Of a DNA stretch of 5,905 bases, positions 4,341-5,905 are shown piece by piece. Below the pieces are notes generated by a model. That model was not told the origin of the DNA, ran no database searches, and was given only the letters and a program-made list of their open reading frames with translations. The number at the start of each line of letters is the position of its first letter. The stretch's first letter is position 1. Position numbers and translations under genes: made by a program. Location: contig JAKAGN010000193.1 of NCBI GenBank assembly GCA_021815525.1, positions 1-5,905 of the forward strand. Reading direction: 5' to 3'. Origin of the DNA: Deltaproteobacteria bacterium. Its GTDB lineage: Bacteria; Desulfobacterota; Desulfobacteria; Desulfobacterales; Desulfatibacillaceae.

Positions 4341-5795
4341 ATGCTCAAGCGGTTTAGGCTGAAAAAGCTCACGGAAGCGATGGCCCATGCCGAAAGCCAC
4401 GCCGAGTGGGAGGGAATCGCACGCGAGATAGACCGGGAAACCGGCATGGACGCCTGGAGGCGGGACGACGAGTCGCCCTTCTACAACTACCGCCTGGTGC
4501 GCCGGGACATGGAGCAGATGCTGGAGTACCGGCAGACCGCCAACGTCTACCGGCTCCTGGACCTCCTCCACGACAGCCTCCGGCGCAACATGGGCGACGT
4601 GGGGCACCCCTCCCTATACGACAAGGCCTTGACCGGCACCAAGATATTGATCGAGGACTACCTGAAGGAGGCCGAGCGCGGCCTCTACTTCCTCTGCGAG
4701 AACGACTTCCCCCACCTTCCGCCCGACAAGAAGCTCCGGCTCTTCACCCAGGCGGCCCACAACTTCGGCCGCTCGGCCCTCATGCTCTCGGGAGGGGCCA
4801 CCTTCGGCATCTTCCACCTAGGGGTCGTCCGGGCCCTGTGGGAGCAGAACCTCCTCCCCAAGGTCATGAGCGGCTCCAGCATGGGCGCCATCGTGGCGGC
4901 CGGAACCTGCGTGCGGACGGAAAAGGAGATCGAGGACGTCCACTTCCGCCGCAGGATACTGAACCGCGACGCCCTGCACTGGCTCTCCCCCTCCGCCGCG
5001 TGGCGGGAGAAGTCCCTCATGGACCAGAAGCAGCTCCTGAAAAACATCCAGATGAACGTGGGGGACCTCACCTTCGCCGAGGCCTACGAGCGCACCGGCC
5101 GGATACTCAACATCTCCGTCTCCCCCACCCGCATGGGCATAAAGCCCAGGCTCCTAAACTACATCACGGCCCCCAACGTCACCATCGCGTCGGCCGCCTG
5201 CGCCTCCTCCGCCGTGCCCGGCGTGTTCCCGCCGGCGAAGCTCATGGCCAAGGACCGCTCCGGCCAGATCGTTCCCTACATGGCCAACGAGAAATGGGTG
5301 GACGGCACGCTCCGCGAGGACATCCCCACCATGCGCCTCTCCCGCCTCCACAACGTGAACCACTACATCGTAAGCCAGACCAACCCCCACGTCATCCCCT
5401 TCCTGGGATACCGCCGCAAGCGGGGCGTGGTGCCCTTCGCCCTGGATCTGGCCGCCAGCATGGTGCAGGGCCAGGTCCTCCAGGTCCTGGACGTGGCGCG
5501 CCAGCGCGTGCAGCAGAACCCCTGGCGGCCCATCCTGGACCAGATGTACGCGGTGGCGGGCCAGCAGTACTCCGGCGACATCAACATCCAGCTCCCCTTC
5601 TCCCCCTGGATGTACCGCCTCGTCTTGAAGAACCCCAGCGAGGAGGAGTTCGAGGCCTTCGTCCGCATGGGCGAAAAGGCCACCTGGCCCCAGATCGTGC
5701 GGATCCGAAACCAGACCCGCATCAGCCGCTGCTTCGAGGCCTGCCTCGCCAAGCTCTCCCCCGACACCCCACACGTGGAGGCGAGGCCCTTGTAA
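4341..5795 (+). CDS. DUF3336-patatin lipase, Tgl/SDP1-like
   Basis: Predicted serine acyl hydrolase of 484 residues that should cleave acyl esters, perhaps triacylglycerol or phospholipid. Residues about 10-140 are a mostly helical N-terminal domain of DUF3336 type. The patatin core follows: an oxyanion loop SGGATFGIFHLG (150-161), the nucleophile elbow GSSMG (178-182, serine S180) and the catalytic dyad aspartate D321 in WVDG. LLNYITAPNV, LMAKDRSGQIVPY and NVNHYIVSQTNPH are strongly reminiscent of yeast Tgl3/4/5 and plant SDP1 triacylglycerol lipases, recalled from memory rather than searched. A C-terminal region (about 350-484) is rich in basic and aromatic residues. There is no signal peptide or clear membrane helix, so it is probably cytoplasmic or peripheral to membranes or lipid bodies. 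The ATG at 4341 has GGGAG five bases upstream. It is transcribed alone, divergently from groESL. The substrate is not known from sequence. Confidence 0.92.
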   Translation: MLKRFRLKKLTEAMAHAESHAEWEGIAREIDRETGMDAWRRDDESPFYNYRLVRRDMEQMLEYRQTANVYRLLDLLHDSLRRNMGDVGHPSLYDKALTGTKILIEDYLKEAERGLYFLCENDFPHLPPDKKLRLFTQAAHNFGRSALMLSGGATFGIFHLGVVRALWEQNLLPKVMSGSSMGAIVAAGTCVRTEKEIEDVHFRRRILNRDALHWLSPSAAWREKSLMDQKQLLKNIQMNVGDLTFAEAYERTGRILNISVSPTRMGIKPRLLNYITAPNVTIASAACASSAVPGVFPPAKLMAKDRSGQIVPYMANEKWVDGTLREDIPTMRLSRLHNVNHYIVSQTNPHVIPFLGYRRKRGVVPFALDLAASMVQGQVLQVLDVARQRVQQNPWRPILDQMYAVAGQQYSGDINIQLPFSPWMYRLVLKNPSEEEFEAFVRMGEKATWPQIVRIRNQTRISRCFEACLAKLSPDTPHVEARPL

Positions 5796-5810
5796 GGATG
5801 GAGAAGGATT

Positions 5811-5875
5811 TGCGGGGGAGGGGGGAAGGGGGCCCCTTTTTGAAAAAAGGGTCTCCCCTTCCCCCCTCCCCCGCA
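5811..5875 (+). terminator. Long G/C-rich hairpin after the lipase gene (probable terminator)
   Basis: A perfect 21-bp inverted repeat (5811-5831 with 5855-5875) encloses an upper stem CCCTTTTT/AAAAAGGG (5834-5841 with 5844-5851). It starts 16 bases after the lipase stop codon. The position and stability fit transcription termination, but no T-tract follows on either strand, so it is not a standard intrinsic terminator. The arms are almost pure purine on one strand and pyrimidine on the other. Positions 5876-5905 continue as C-rich sequence with no gene. Confidence 0.5.
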
Positions 5876-5905
5876 CCCCCTCCCCTCATCCCCCCCAAAA
5901 AACTT

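Noticed and set aside
3749..4447. 232-codon minus-strand frame overlapping groES and the lipase start
   Set aside because: It crosses the divergent promoter region and reads groES out of frame.
5154..5876. 240-codon minus-strand frame opposite the lipase gene
   Set aside because: It starts within the terminal hairpin and gives a Val/His/Gly-rich shadow product; the opposite strand has clear patatin catalytic motifs.

Overview
GC-rich bacterial chromosome segment with four protein-coding genes: a membrane diadenylate cyclase fused to a YbbR/CdaR region (minus strand), groEL and groES (minus strand), and a DUF3336-patatin lipase (plus strand). The high G/C at third codon positions, the c-di-AMP synthase fused to YbbR and the style of the groESL operon suggest a Desulfobacterota/deltaproteobacterial-type Gram-negative. 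That placement is inference from gene character, not from a marker gene.

Layout. Positions 1-145 hold no complete gene; they contain the edge of a palindromic repeat (copy A). Positions 146-1612 (possible longer start at 1657) encode the cyclase fusion. Positions 1658-2006 are non-coding and hold a strong rho-independent terminator (1740-1773) for groEL plus repeat copy B (1886-2003), which has a second partial left end at 1818-1847. groEL lies at 2007-3632 and groES at 3760-4047. The 127-bp spacer between them carries a third, shortened repeat (copy C, 3657-3731). Positions 4048-4340 are a divergent control region: back-to-back TTGACA-type -35 elements drive groESL leftwards and the lipase rightwards. 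The lipase occupies 4341-5795 and is followed by a very long G/C-rich hairpin (5811-5875).

How the parts relate. GroES and GroEL form the chaperonin folding chamber and are co-oriented behind one apparent promoter. No CIRCE element is seen; the promoter has some resemblance to a heat-shock sigma-32 site. The cyclase gene lies downstream of groEL in the same direction but behind a strong terminator, so it is probably a separate transcription unit. In Firmicutes cdaA and cdaR are separate adjacent genes; here both functions sit in one polypeptide. The lipase is read divergently and resembles the yeast Tgl/plant SDP1 triacylglycerol lipase family more than ordinary bacterial patatins.

The least explained content is the intergenic repeat family. 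Two clear copies and one diverged copy occupy the three minus-strand intergenic spaces (after the cyclase gene, after groEL, and between groES and groEL). Their arm sequences differ between copies but remain complementary within each copy, which points to selection for, or mobility by means of, the folded form.
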